Position numbers and translations under genes: made by a program. Source: Flavobacteriia bacterium (lineage in GTDB: Bacteria > Bacteroidota > Bacteroidia > Flavobacteriales_D > Crocinitomicaceae). From it: a stretch of 62,281 nucleotides of DNA. Below the pieces are notes generated by a model. That model searched no databases. It had not been told where the DNA came from and saw only the letters and a list, made by a program, of their open reading frames with translations. This document shows positions 25,963 through 35,417 of this stretch, one piece after another. Where the stretch lies: the NCBI GenBank assembly GCA_009924735.1, contig RFQZ01000011.1, forward strand, positions 1 to 62,281. Direction: 5' to 3'. Within the stretch, counting starts at the first letter, position 1. Each line of letters opens with the position of its first letter.

Positions 25963-27026
25963 GATTTAACCCGGTTAAAAGCCATGGCTTTCAACATCCA
26001 TTTTGGTAAGAATTTACCATGTGGCTGGTTTTTTAGGTTAATGTACCATCCCAATTTTTTCATAACCGGCACTTTGTGTGTCTCCACAAATTCAATCAGG
26101 GTGCCATCTGCATCTTCGATGTAGGAAAACCTTCCCCCAGCTTCTCCCATGTCAAAGGTATTTGAACTGTCAACCGTAAAGGGGAATCCTTTTTCTTCAC
26201 ATTGTATTTTTAGCGCATCCATTCCTTGAACGTCAAAACAAAGGTGAATAAAACCCCAATCTCCCCAAAACCTATCCTGAAAAATTTTCTTAACCTCTAA
26301 ACGCTCGGTCGTTTGAACCAATTCTATGGAAGTCGGTCCCAACAATTTTGCAAAAGGACCTTTTCTCGCTTCCGTATGGATCAAACGCACCCTTCTACAT
26401 ACTTCACCGCCTCCGGGTACGCCATGAAAATCTTCAAAAGACGCCTGTTCGTCGTACACTTCGGTTTCATATTTTAGTACATCACGGTATAAATGGAGGG
26501 ATTTATCGAGGTCTGATACGCCGATGATGACGCCTGCAACCCCACCGCATTGAGACGGATGCCCTGTATTCCCAAACCAACCTGTACCCTCAACGATTTG
26601 AAATAGGTTGCCATTCGGATCCTTAAGGAAGAAAGCATAACTTCCATCAGGGGTTCTTTGCGGTTCAGAAATCACTTCGGCTCCCATCTTTTTCATGTAT
26701 CGATAAGATTCACGAACATTTTTGGATTTGATTTTGCACGCAAACAGTCCTAAATCGCCCAACTGGATGTCGAAGGTTGGTTTTTCTGTATTTCTTGAAG
26801 TAAACTGCCAAATCTCAAAACCTCCGCCCCCATTCATGCTAAGGGCCAAGGTAGCGGTACGCGCGTGAACTTTTCCTCCGGTATATTTTGTCATCAAAGG
26901 AGCTTCAGCGGCCTCTTCAAATACACGAACGTCAATGCCAAACATTTTGCGGTACCATTGCCAAACCTCTTGTACGTTAGGTACACCAATTCCCATTTGT
27001 TGAATTCCGCAGATAATAGGTTCCAT
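25959..27026 (-). CDS. VOC (glyoxalase/dioxygenase-fold) family protein, two-module
   Basis: 355 residues with two vicinal-oxygen-chelate modules. The first is about 5-150: IQQMGIGVPNVQEVWQWYRKMFGID...FLKDPNGNLFQIVEG. The second is about 165-315: AGVIIGVSDLDKSLHLYRDVL...WGFIHLCFDVQGMD...YIEDADGTLIEFVE. Candidate metal ligands are the H/E residues at the module ends (H-L-C-F, I-E-F-V-E). These proteins bind a divalent metal and act as dioxygenases, glyoxalases or epimerases. No specific substrate can be assigned. The C-terminal 40 residues are basic and helical. Confidence 0.82.
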   Translation of the reverse strand: MEPIICGIQQMGIGVPNVQEVWQWYRKMFGIDVRVFEEAAEAPLMTKYTGGKVHARTATLALSMNGGGGFEIWQFTSRNTEKPTFDIQLGDLGLFACKIKSKNVRESYRYMKKMGAEVISEPQRTPDGSYAFFLKDPNGNLFQIVEGTGWFGNTGHPSQCGGVAGVIIGVSDLDKSLHLYRDVLKYETEVYDEQASFEDFHGVPGGGEVCRRVRLIHTEARKGPFAKLLGPTSIELVQTTERLEVKKIFQDRFWGDWGFIHLCFDVQGMDALKIQCEEKGFPFTVDSSNTFDMGEAGGRFSYIEDADGTLIEFVETHKVPVMKKLGWYINLKNQPHGKFLPKWMLKAMAFNRVKS

Positions 27027-27056
27027 GCTTTCGTTTTTTTTACAAAAATAAAAATT

Positions 27057-29378
27057 CTAGCGAACGGCCCTTTCATTAAACAACACATAACCGAAACTCA
27101 CTTGGAAATTCCAGGGTTGTATTTGCAATGGAAAATAATTCAAAGTAGCGCGCAGGGGACCAACAACGGAGTGGTAAATGAGGCTGGTAGCGCCTACCCA
27201 TGTATTCCCTTTGAAGGGCTTCGAATACTGAACGCTTCCGTCACTCAGCTTTTCAAGTTGAAGAAAAGGTTGGTAATAATATAAATCAATTCGGTATTCA
27301 ATGGCTTTACGAATGGGAAAAACCAAATTCACGCCCAGCGCAACATGTTGTGGCGATCTGTATTCTTTAAGAAAAAACGTTTCGAGATCCGGTAAGACCG
27401 AGAGGTTCGGCATGGCCAAAAGACTGGCCGTATAGTTGGCAAAAAGCGACTGGGAGTTAAACATTCCCCTTGCATGAAGGCCCATGTGGAAATGAGGTTG
27501 GGTTAAAAAATAATATTGAGACTCTACGCTTAGGTTGATCCAATCGTGTTGTTTATTTACAATCGTATCAAAAAGCGATGTTGTCCCTGGCGTCGTGTTC
27601 TCTTCTGCGGAGAGGTATTTAATTTTAGCACTTAAAAAATGACCTTCAGAAGCAAACTGCTTTCTATTCAATGCATTGTCAACGATTTCATAGGAGACCA
27701 AGGAACCTCGCAACTGGGTCATGTCAGCAGTGTCTATGCTTAAGAAACTGGAAGTTTGATAATAGTTATCTTCCAAGTTAAACCATCGAAAATCGAGTAC
27801 AGCTTTGGAATTGTTTAATATCGGATGTTTGATTTTCACGCCGTAATACATTTCATTTTGCACCAGAAAAGAAGGTTTTATGTCTTCAAAAAAGGTGGCG
27901 AAACTGCGGTAATAATCCCATCGATTCATGACAAAATAAGCAGATGCAGAAATGGGTAAAACACTCGGTATGTCAAGTCCAACCTCGCTTTTTACAGAAC
28001 CGTAGAATTTCCCGAAATAACTTTCTGCATGCACGAAGGAAGCCACTTCGCCTAGGTGTCTGTAGGTTAATCCCAAGAAGCCCGTATTCACCGGACGGGA
28101 GGATAGGTGTCCACCGACATCCAATTTAAAAGGTTTTGCTTTTCGAACATTAAGGTTCAAATGATAGGTTGAATCCTTTTTAAGGGTAAGGGTCGGAAAC
28201 AGGTAATCAATCTGCTGGGCAGCATACAAGCGATAATAACGGTTTTCAAAATTTTTCAGCGAAACAACTTCATTCTTGTGCGAGCGAATCATGGACGCAT
28301 CAACATAATTCACTTTGTCTTTTTTGCGTAGATCGGTTGTAATTGAACTGATTTGTATCGGCAGTATGTTGGCGCGAAACAAGGCACGCCGTTGTGTTAA
28401 GTCAGGGGATTTCACATCATCGGGCAACATTTTTTGAATGGAGTCAATGTATTTCAGCGTTTGAAGATATCCCTCTTGGATGGCTTTTTTGGCACCGTCA
28501 AAATCAAAAGTGCTCACTGACATTTTAGGTTCAATGATGATTCCTTCGCTACAAGGCAAGGTATAATCGGTCGGTGTTCGAAGCATGTTTTCCAATAAGC
28601 CCATAAAATCTTGGACATCCGGTTTTTTGGCATTTTCGGATACATTGCTGCCAATGATAAAATCTGGGTGAAAATCATGGTACATCACATTGACGGGAAA
28701 GTTGTTGTAGAGTCCCCCATCAAAATACACCACGCCATCAATTTTAATTGGGTTGACATAAAAGGGATAGGTCATAGACGCACGTACGGCAGCATTCAGG
28801 TCACCTTTGGAGAACGTAACAGATTTCTTATTGACCACATCTGCAGCCACACATCGGTAGGGCACAAAGAGTTGGTCAAAATTTTTGTTATTCGATGCAG
28901 ATGGCAACCCCATGATTTTTAACATTTCGCAGTCCAAGAAGGAAGGCGTCACCAAATTCATAGGGATGGAGGTTTTAAGCAGTGAATCTGGGCGAAATGG
29001 GAAGGACAACATACTGGCGTCAGGCTCTTCTTCCCGGAAGAGGTATCTTCTTCCCGAGGGAATTTCCCCCATGGTCATTTGTTTAAATTGGGTACTCAAT
29101 ACATAGGCTTCCATTTCAGCAGGTGAATACCCACTTGCATACATGGCACCTACCAATGCGCCAGCAGAAGTTCCACAGACATAAGAAATGGGGATGTTGT
29201 TTTCTTCTAGGGCTTTGATCACACCAATGTGCGCAAGCCCAGTTGCGCCACCACCACTCAGCACGAGACCTACTTTAAACTGTGCAAACGCATGGAATGA
29301 CAACAGGAAAAAAAATAAAATAAGGGTATGGTGGAGGGTACGCTTCAAAGTTGTTCTTTTGTACAAAAATAATTGCAA
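27057..29378 (-). CDS. Patatin-like phospholipase with BamA-like outer-membrane barrel
   Basis: 773 residues. The signal peptide ends near FAQ (33). The patatin domain (about 35-330) has the oxyanion motif GGGATG, nucleophile G69-T-S71-A-G and dyad D220-G-G. A POTRA-like linker and a surface-antigen barrel follow, ending SFGYVLFNERAVR. This is the PlpD-type autotransported lipase layout. The start is uncertain: the ATG at 29378 is only 10 bases from the divergent methyltransferase start, and a -7 box (TATTTTTG on minus, 29364-29371) lies inside the first codons. A TTG at 29348 would give a compact signal peptide beginning (M)KRTLHHTLIL. Confidence 0.88.
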   Translation of the reverse strand: MQLFLYKRTTLKRTLHHTLILFFFLLSFHAFAQFKVGLVLSGGGATGLAHIGVIKALEENNIPISYVCGTSAGALVGAMYASGYSPAEMEAYVLSTQFKQMTMGEIPSGRRYLFREEEPDASMLSFPFRPDSLLKTSIPMNLVTPSFLDCEMLKIMGLPSASNNKNFDQLFVPYRCVAADVVNKKSVTFSKGDLNAAVRASMTYPFYVNPIKIDGVVYFDGGLYNNFPVNVMYHDFHPDFIIGSNVSENAKKPDVQDFMGLLENMLRTPTDYTLPCSEGIIIEPKMSVSTFDFDGAKKAIQEGYLQTLKYIDSIQKMLPDDVKSPDLTQRRALFRANILPIQISSITTDLRKKDKVNYVDASMIRSHKNEVVSLKNFENRYYRLYAAQQIDYLFPTLTLKKDSTYHLNLNVRKAKPFKLDVGGHLSSRPVNTGFLGLTYRHLGEVASFVHAESYFGKFYGSVKSEVGLDIPSVLPISASAYFVMNRWDYYRSFATFFEDIKPSFLVQNEMYYGVKIKHPILNNSKAVLDFRWFNLEDNYYQTSSFLSIDTADMTQLRGSLVSYEIVDNALNRKQFASEGHFLSAKIKYLSAEENTTPGTTSLFDTIVNKQHDWINLSVESQYYFLTQPHFHMGLHARGMFNSQSLFANYTASLLAMPNLSVLPDLETFFLKEYRSPQHVALGVNLVFPIRKAIEYRIDLYYYQPFLQLEKLSDGSVQYSKPFKGNTWVGATSLIYHSVVGPLRATLNYFPLQIQPWNFQVSFGYVLFNERAVR

Positions 29379-29388
29379 AATCGACGTT

Positions 29389-30549
29389 ATGCCGTTGTCG
29401 GAATCAGAAAGTCATCAAAACTTAACAATCACCTTAAAATGTTTTTACGGCTTTGAAGCCGTACTCAAAGAAGAATTGGAAGAATTGGGGTACAAAAACA
29501 TTACCCTTTCCAACCGTGCCGTGGGACTAAAAGGGACCTGGTACGATGTCTATTTCCTTAACCTGCATGCTCGGTGTGCGATCAGTGTGTTGGTAGAAAT
29601 AGCCCGTTTTCCTTTTCGAGAAGAGAAGGACATCAGCCATGCCGCCATGAGCATTCAATGGTCAAACTGGTTTAATGAGCAGCAGACATTCGCTGTGAAA
29701 GGCGCAATTCAAACGAAAAAAGTTAATAATACCCACTATCCCTATTTATTGGTCAAGGACGCCATTGTGGATCATTTTCGAGACAGTGGAAAAGAACGCC
29801 CGAACATTGACATCAAGCACCCTAAAGTGGTCGTTGATTTATATGTAACAGACCATGAAGGCATTATATCCATCAACACCAGCGGACTTCCGCTGTTTCA
29901 ACGTGGGTACCGAAATTCTGTGGGCATTGCTCCCTTAAATGAAGTGGTGGCTGCGGGATTAATACGTCTTTCGGGATGGGATAGAAAAACGCCATTTTAC
30001 GATCCTTTTTGTGGCTCTGGCACCCTACTTATAGAAGCAGCCTTGTTGGCTTGTGACATTCCTTCTAACATCGAAAGAACACATTATGCTTTTAAAAATT
30101 TAAGCTCCTACCAACCCGAAATGTGGGAAGAAATTCATGGGAAAGCGCAAAAGGTGATACGGGCATTGCCTTGTCCAATTTCTGGCTCAGACCACTCCGA
30201 TGAAATGGTCTTAAAATGCCGTAGAAACCTCCGCGGATTTTCGTTTGGAAGGTTCATAAACATTGAAGCAAAAGATTTTAGGGAGGTGGAAAAATCCGAT
30301 GCCATCAAATTCATTGTGACAAATCCACCTTATGGAGAAAGAATAGAAATTGAAGAGGCAGACATGTACGGGCACTTTGGGAGTTGGTTGAAACACGAAC
30401 AAACTGGAAGCACGGCATGGATCATCAGTGCTTTCGACGAAGGAATGAACCGAATTGGGCTGAAAGCCGAAGCGAAATACCAGGTTTATAACGGGGATTT
30501 GGTTTGCAGTTTCCGCAAGTTTGTCACCTACGAAGGGAGTAAAAAATAG
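29389..30549 (+). CDS. THUMP-domain class I SAM-dependent RNA methyltransferase (RlmL N-terminal-type)
   Basis: 386 residues from the Met starting MPLSESESHQNLTITLKCFYGFE. Longer in-frame starts would run antisense over the patatin gene and are rejected. The THUMP region is at about 50-160 and the UPF0020 methyltransferase domain at about 165-380. Key motifs are SAM-binding DPFCGSGT (205-212) and catalytic NPPYGE (312-317). It is predicted to N2-methylate a guanosine in 23S rRNA (position 2445-type) or possibly tRNA. The start codon is divergent from the patatin gene with almost no intergenic space. Confidence 0.9.
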   Translation: MPLSESESHQNLTITLKCFYGFEAVLKEELEELGYKNITLSNRAVGLKGTWYDVYFLNLHARCAISVLVEIARFPFREEKDISHAAMSIQWSNWFNEQQTFAVKGAIQTKKVNNTHYPYLLVKDAIVDHFRDSGKERPNIDIKHPKVVVDLYVTDHEGIISINTSGLPLFQRGYRNSVGIAPLNEVVAAGLIRLSGWDRKTPFYDPFCGSGTLLIEAALLACDIPSNIERTHYAFKNLSSYQPEMWEEIHGKAQKVIRALPCPISGSDHSDEMVLKCRRNLRGFSFGRFINIEAKDFREVEKSDAIKFIVTNPPYGERIEIEEADMYGHFGSWLKHEQTGSTAWIISAFDEGMNRIGLKAEAKYQVYNGDLVCSFRKFVTYEGSKK

Positions 30550-30570
30550 TAATCCCGGGTGATGCAATAT

Positions 30571-30580
30571 CTCCTAGGAG
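30571..30580. repeat. Perfect 10-bp palindrome
   Basis: CTCCTAGGAG is its own reverse complement and lies between convergent genes. It could be part of a terminator region or a protein site; no function is shown. Confidence 0.35.
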
Positions 30581-30596
30581 CACACGGTATTCTCAT

Positions 30597-30620
30597 GGTT
30601 GCGGGATAAATCCCGCAACC
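30597..30620. terminator. Strong hairpin between convergent methyltransferase and gltA genes
   Basis: GGTTGCGGGA, loop TAAA, TCCCGCAACC: a perfect 10-bp stem with a tetraloop. It has no adjacent T-run on either side (only GCATTTT further right), so it is either a non-canonical bidirectional terminator or an mRNA 3'-end stabiliser. Confidence 0.55.
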
Positions 30621-30632
30621 AGATGTAGCATT

Positions 30633-31919
30633 TTATCGCTCTTCGATGTTAATGTAATCTCTTTTGGTGAAACCTGTATAGATTTGACGAGGACGACCAA
30701 TTGGCTCTTTGTTCTCCGTCATTTCTTTCCATTGCGCGATCCATCCTGGCAGGCGACCCAACGCAAACATTACCGTAAACATATCGGTTGGAATTCCTAA
30801 AGCTTTGTAGATAATGCCTGAATAAAAATCAACATTTGGATACAAGTTTCTCGCTTTGAAATACTCATCCTCAAGTGCTACTTTTTCAAGTTTTTTAGCA
30901 ATGTCAAGCAATGGATCATTGATTCCCAATTTGATCAACACCTCATCACATGCTTTTTTGATAATGGTAGCTCTTGGGTCAAAGTTTTTATACACCCTGT
31001 GGCCAAAGCCCATTAAACGGAAAGGATCTTCCTTGTCTTTTGCTTTCGCTACCCACTTATCGACGTTTCCGCCATCTGCTTGAATTTGCTCCAACATTTC
31101 AATTACTTCTTGGTTTGCACCACCGTGTAGGGGACCCCAAAGTGCAGAAATACCTGCAGAAATAGTTGAATACAAGTTGGCATTCGAAGAACCTACGATT
31201 CTTACCGTAGAAGTTGAGCAATTTTGCTCGTGGTCTGCGTGAAGAATTAACAAGGTGTTAAGTGCTGAAATAACGACAGGATCAACATGAAACTCTTCCG
31301 TTGGCATGCCGAACATCATGTAAAGGAAGTTTTTTACATATCCGTATTCGTTTTTTGGATACATAAATGGATGACTCAAAGAGTTTTTGAAAGACCAAGC
31401 CGCAAGCGTAGGTAATTTCGCAATCAACCTATGAACGGTAAGGTTTTTCATGTCAGCGCTTCGATTTGGATCCAATGACTCCGGGTAAAAGGTAGACAAG
31501 GATGAAATCATGGAAGACAATACGCCCATTGGGTGTGCCTTTGCTGGATACGCTTCAAAGAAACGTTTCATGTCTTCGTGAACCAATGTATGCTTTTTAA
31601 TGCTGTTCTCAAATTCTTCCAATTGCTTGGTCGTTGGCAAAGCACCATAAATCAATAGGTAGGAAACTTCTAAGAAAGTCGCTTTTTCAGCCAATTGCTC
31701 AATTGGATATCCGCGGTAATGCAAAATCCCCTCCTCTCCGTCTAAGAAAGTAATGGAACTTGTTGTTGCCCCCGTATTTTTATATCCTGTGTCCAAAGTC
31801 ACATACCCAGTAACATCTCTAAGCTTAGAAATATCGATGGCTTTTTCATTTTCTGTTCCTACAATAATTGGCAATTCGTAAACTTTACCGTCCAATTCTA
31901 TTTTAGCGACCTCACTCAT
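30633..31919 (-). CDS. gltA: Citrate synthase (type II)
   Basis: 428 residues, the length of the hexameric bacterial type. Catalytic elements are visible: H in LWGPLHGGANQEV, H in GFGHRVYKNFDPRA and D in NVDFYSGIIY. The N-terminal beta-rich extension of type II enzymes is present (AKIELDGKVYELPIIVG). It condenses acetyl-CoA and oxaloacetate to citrate, the entry step of the TCA cycle. It stands alone, with the strong hairpin at 30597-30620 after its stop codon. Confidence 0.97.
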   Translation of the reverse strand: MSEVAKIELDGKVYELPIIVGTENEKAIDISKLRDVTGYVTLDTGYKNTGATTSSITFLDGEEGILHYRGYPIEQLAEKATFLEVSYLLIYGALPTTKQLEEFENSIKKHTLVHEDMKRFFEAYPAKAHPMGVLSSMISSLSTFYPESLDPNRSADMKNLTVHRLIAKLPTLAAWSFKNSLSHPFMYPKNEYGYVKNFLYMMFGMPTEEFHVDPVVISALNTLLILHADHEQNCSTSTVRIVGSSNANLYSTISAGISALWGPLHGGANQEVIEMLEQIQADGGNVDKWVAKAKDKEDPFRLMGFGHRVYKNFDPRATIIKKACDEVLIKLGINDPLLDIAKKLEKVALEDEYFKARNLYPNVDFYSGIIYKALGIPTDMFTVMFALGRLPGWIAQWKEMTENKEPIGRPRQIYTGFTKRDYINIEER

Positions 31920-32027
31920 ACATTTATTACATTAAAATTTCCCGCCTAATTTACTAAAGAAAATTGGTTTGAATCATTGAATGTGAAGAAACTTCAAACA
32001 AATTTCACATTGCTTTACAATGGCTCC

Positions 32028-34187
32028 TTATAAATTTTTCAAAATGTAATCATACATCATTGAATATAAGTGGTTTCGGGTATTTCCACCATAGATCCCA
32101 TGGTTTTTATTCGGGTATGCAAAAAAGTCAAATTGCTTGTTTGCTTTCACCATAGCCGTTACCATGTCCAAGCTGTTTTGGAAGTGCACATTGTCATCCG
32201 CTGTCCCGTGAATCAACAGGTATTTACCGGTTAGTTTCTCACAATAATTTATAGGTGAATTGTCATCGTAACCCTTTGGATTCTCCTGTGGTGTACGCAT
32301 AAATCGCTCTGTATAAATGTTATCGTAATACCTCCAATTGGTAACAGGTGCAACGGCAATTGCCATTTTAAAAACATCTGATCCTTTGGTAATGGCTGAG
32401 GACGACATAAATCCCCCGTAACTCCAACCCATGATCCCAATGCGCGTTTTGTCAACGTATGAAAGTGATTGAAGGTATTTTGCTGTGCCAATGATGTCTT
32501 CGGTTTCGAGTTTACCCAGTTGCAGATAGGTACATTTTTTAAATGCACTTCCCCGAAATTGTGTCCCTCTTGGATCCACTGAAACCACCATGTATCCACT
32601 TTGCGCAAGCAATTGGTGGTACATAAAATTGTTTCCATCCCACCGATTCACTACTTCGTTGTGGCCGGGTCCACCATATACGGTCATGTATACAGGATAT
32701 TTCTTTGACGCATCGAAATTCTTAGGTGAAATCACCCAAGCATTCAACGCGGTACCATTCACCTCAAATTGCTTGAATTCTTTGGATGGCAATGACAATT
32801 TTGCCAGTTTTTCAACCAGTTCATGGTTGTCTTCCAACACCCTAATCACGGTTCCTTCAGGATTGTACAGTTTCAATACGGGCGGTTGGTTTGACGTGGA
32901 AAAGGTACCTACAAAATAAGTCATCCCCTTGGTGAAATCCGCTTCCATGGTCCCTTCCATGGGAGAAAGTGTTTTTAAGTCTTTGCCCATAAGATCGGTA
33001 CTGCACAATGTTTTTGAAATGCCTCCTTGGGTGGATTTGGTGAAGAAAACACGAGATCCGTTTAAAGAAATGCCATATAAATCAATCACATCCCCTTCTC
33101 CCGAACCTACAAGCGCAACCGATTGATCAAACCCAATCTTATACATTTGATTGTAGCCCGATTTTTCGGAGCAAATCAACAAGCCTTTGTTTTCAGGTAA
33201 AAAGAAAAGGGTTTCATTGACGTCCACATAGGTTTCACTGTGGTCGATAAACAATACAGTATGTTTTGGGGTTTTTCCCGAAAAATCAAAACGATGGTAT
33301 GTCAAGGAGTCTTGGTGCCTGTTCATGGTTTGCAGGATGAGGTCATTGGAGACATTGGACCATTCAATCCGAGGAATGTATTCGTATTTCCCTAAGGACA
33401 AAGGTTGTATTTTGGGACGTCCAACGTTTACGATGTGCGCTGAAACTTTTGCATTGTCTTCTCCCGCTTTTGGGTATTTATATTTATAGGTATCAGGATA
33501 GAGTTCTCCGTAAAAATCAATGCTGTAATCTTTCACATCTTTTTCGACAAACTTCAAAAAAGCAATGTTTTTAGAATCGGGTGACCAGTCGTATGCTTTG
33601 GTTATGGAGAATTCTTCTTCGTAGACCCAATCAGTGGTACCGTTGATGATTTTATTTCGTTTCCCATCGTTGGTAAACTTGGTGAAACTGCCGGTTGCAA
33701 GGTTTTTAACGAAGAGGTCATTCCCATGGATAAAAGAGACAAATTTTCCATCGGGGGAATATTCCGCCAAGGTTTGCGGTGAATGTTGTTCTGAAAGTGG
33801 CTCAAGTTTTCCCGTTTTTAGGTCCAGTAGAAAATAAATGGCCGTATAACTTCTTCGGTATATTTGGGTGATTTGGGTCATGATCAAGACCTTAGACTCA
33901 TCTTCATTGAAGGAATAATCTTCAATTTCAATTGGTTTCCCTTTCCAAATTAATTTTTTTGCATCAATTAAAAGGGTGCCTGCCTCTTCGGGCGCCAAGA
34001 TTGAATAGGTCAATACGGACCCTTTTCCATCCATGCCGGTATAATGCACTCCATCCTTTAACGAGTTGAATCCTTCGAATCCCTTGGTTCTGTATTCATA
34101 GGTTTTCCAAATGTTCGATACGCTGATGTCTTGCGCATCGACGCTAACAATCAGGAATGAGAAAAATAAAAAGTAAACTGCTTTCAT
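32028..34187 (-). CDS. Prolyl oligopeptidase family S9 (DPP IV-like) exported peptidase
   Basis: 719 residues, starting at the Met that begins a normal signal peptide (MKAVYFLFFSFLIVSVDAQ). An ATG ten codons upstream is possible but spoils the n-region. The N-terminal eight-blade propeller (DPP IV N domain, about 30-480) contains the substrate-binding EE pair (DWVYEEEF). The hydrolase domain has the triad S589 (GWSYGG), D664 (TADDNVH) and H696 (KNHGIYG). Such enzymes cleave X-Pro or X-Ala dipeptides in the periplasm, fitting growth on peptides. Confidence 0.93.
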   Translation of the reverse strand: MKAVYFLFFSFLIVSVDAQDISVSNIWKTYEYRTKGFEGFNSLKDGVHYTGMDGKGSVLTYSILAPEEAGTLLIDAKKLIWKGKPIEIEDYSFNEDESKVLIMTQITQIYRRSYTAIYFLLDLKTGKLEPLSEQHSPQTLAEYSPDGKFVSFIHGNDLFVKNLATGSFTKFTNDGKRNKIINGTTDWVYEEEFSITKAYDWSPDSKNIAFLKFVEKDVKDYSIDFYGELYPDTYKYKYPKAGEDNAKVSAHIVNVGRPKIQPLSLGKYEYIPRIEWSNVSNDLILQTMNRHQDSLTYHRFDFSGKTPKHTVLFIDHSETYVDVNETLFFLPENKGLLICSEKSGYNQMYKIGFDQSVALVGSGEGDVIDLYGISLNGSRVFFTKSTQGGISKTLCSTDLMGKDLKTLSPMEGTMEADFTKGMTYFVGTFSTSNQPPVLKLYNPEGTVIRVLEDNHELVEKLAKLSLPSKEFKQFEVNGTALNAWVISPKNFDASKKYPVYMTVYGGPGHNEVVNRWDGNNFMYHQLLAQSGYMVVSVDPRGTQFRGSAFKKCTYLQLGKLETEDIIGTAKYLQSLSYVDKTRIGIMGWSYGGFMSSSAITKGSDVFKMAIAVAPVTNWRYYDNIYTERFMRTPQENPKGYDDNSPINYCEKLTGKYLLIHGTADDNVHFQNSLDMVTAMVKANKQFDFFAYPNKNHGIYGGNTRNHLYSMMYDYILKNL

Positions 34188-34319
34188 CAAAAATATATTT
34201 TCACGAAAATAACACATTCTCCTAGGAAAAGAAATCTTAATGTTTTCTTAAACTGTCTAGGGGGGCATTAATTAAAAAATCATGTTTAATTTTACACGTT
34301 GAATAAATATAATTCTATT

Positions 34320-35381
34320 ATGAAAAAAATCTTTACCCTATTGTCTTTGGTGCTTTCACTTTCTATGTTTGCACAATCCAATTGTTCTGAATTGTTTATT
34401 TCCGAGTACGTTGAAGGTTGGTCAAACAACAAAGCGTTGGAAATTTACAATCCCACCAACCAAAGCATTAACCTAAGCGGTTATTTTGTGGTAAGGTATT
34501 CAAACGGTGCTGCAACAGCGACTGTAGCAAATGCAGTACAATTAACAGGTACCATCGCAGCGCACAGCGTGTATGTTGGTGTTATAGAGAAATTAGACAC
34601 TGCTGGTACGGGCCAAGAGGCTCCGGTTTGGGATTCATTGCAAGCGCGTGCGGATGGTTTTTATTGTGCAGTATACAATACGTCAAATGCTTGGTATTGG
34701 AATGGAAACGATGCAGTGGTTTTAGCCAAAGGTAACCTTCAAGGATTAAGTGCTTCAACGGTTATCAATCCAGCAAACGTACCTGGATTTGCCTTGGTTG
34801 ACATTTTTGGAAAAATTGGTGAAAACCCTGCAAACGCAACAGGTTCTTCCGCAGGAAATGACGGTGCTTGGTCATCTACCTTCCCTTTTAACAACGGTGC
34901 TGGTGCGCAAATCACAAAAGACCATTCTATGATTCGTAAGTCTTCCATTCAAAAAGGAGTGGTAAGCATGGTTGCGTTTTTTGACCCATTGTTAGAGTGG
35001 GATTCCATTCCAGCGGTAATCGTTCGATTGGATCAAAATGGCGATACACTATTCGGTCAAAGCGGAAATCCAATTTTAGACGGTAACTGGAATTCATTGG
35101 GATACCATAACTGTCAATGTAACCCTGCTTCCAATGAAGAAATCGGAGACCTTGCATACAGCATCTACCCAAATCCTTCAAACGGTGCTTTGTATATTAA
35201 AAATGCATCTAACATCAAGAATTTTCAAGTAATCAATGCAATGGGTCAAGTATTATCTACCCAAAACAATCCGAACTTGGATTTCTTGTCCTTCCAAATT
35301 GATGGCGCAAGAGGCGTTTATTTGGTAAAAATAAACACCAAAGACGGACACCAAGAAATTCGAAAAATCATCATTCGATAA
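34320..35381 (+). CDS. Lamin-tail domain surface protein with T9SS sorting domain
   Basis: 353 residues from MKKIFTLLSLVLSLSMFAQ; an upstream ATG at 34299 is less suitable. The mature protein begins with a lamin-tail domain (CSELFISEYVEGWSNNKALEIYNPTNQSINLSGYFVVRYSNG, about 20-165), a fold often found on secreted nucleases and surface enzymes. The C-terminus carries a T9SS domain (YSIYPNPSNGALYI...GVYLVKINTKDGHQEIRKIIIR). No catalytic domain is present, so it may be a binding or adhesion protein. It lies directly before the receptor/nuclease operon but is separated from it by a terminator. Confidence 0.82.
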   Translation: MKKIFTLLSLVLSLSMFAQSNCSELFISEYVEGWSNNKALEIYNPTNQSINLSGYFVVRYSNGAATATVANAVQLTGTIAAHSVYVGVIEKLDTAGTGQEAPVWDSLQARADGFYCAVYNTSNAWYWNGNDAVVLAKGNLQGLSASTVINPANVPGFALVDIFGKIGENPANATGSSAGNDGAWSSTFPFNNGAGAQITKDHSMIRKSSIQKGVVSMVAFFDPLLEWDSIPAVIVRLDQNGDTLFGQSGNPILDGNWNSLGYHNCQCNPASNEEIGDLAYSIYPNPSNGALYIKNASNIKNFQVINAMGQVLSTQNNPNLDFLSFQIDGARGVYLVKINTKDGHQEIRKIIIR

Positions 35382-35387
35382 TTAAAC

Positions 35388-35412
35388 ATCCCGCTCAGGC
35401 GGGATTTTTTTT
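35388..35412 (+). terminator. Intrinsic terminator after the lamin-tail gene
   Basis: ATCCCGC, loop TCAG, GCGGGAT, then eight T residues: a textbook terminator, and it ends 5 bases before the next start codon at 35418. Confidence 0.92.
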
Positions 35413-35417
35413 GACCT

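Noticed and set aside
29188..29388. N-terminal extension of the THUMP methyltransferase
   Set aside because: It would be antisense to the start of the patatin gene, and homologous methyltransferases begin near MPLSE.
34188..34195. TATTTTTG box directly before the S9 peptidase ATG
   Set aside because: Transcription would begin at or after the start codon, so it is probably a chance match in AT-rich sequence.
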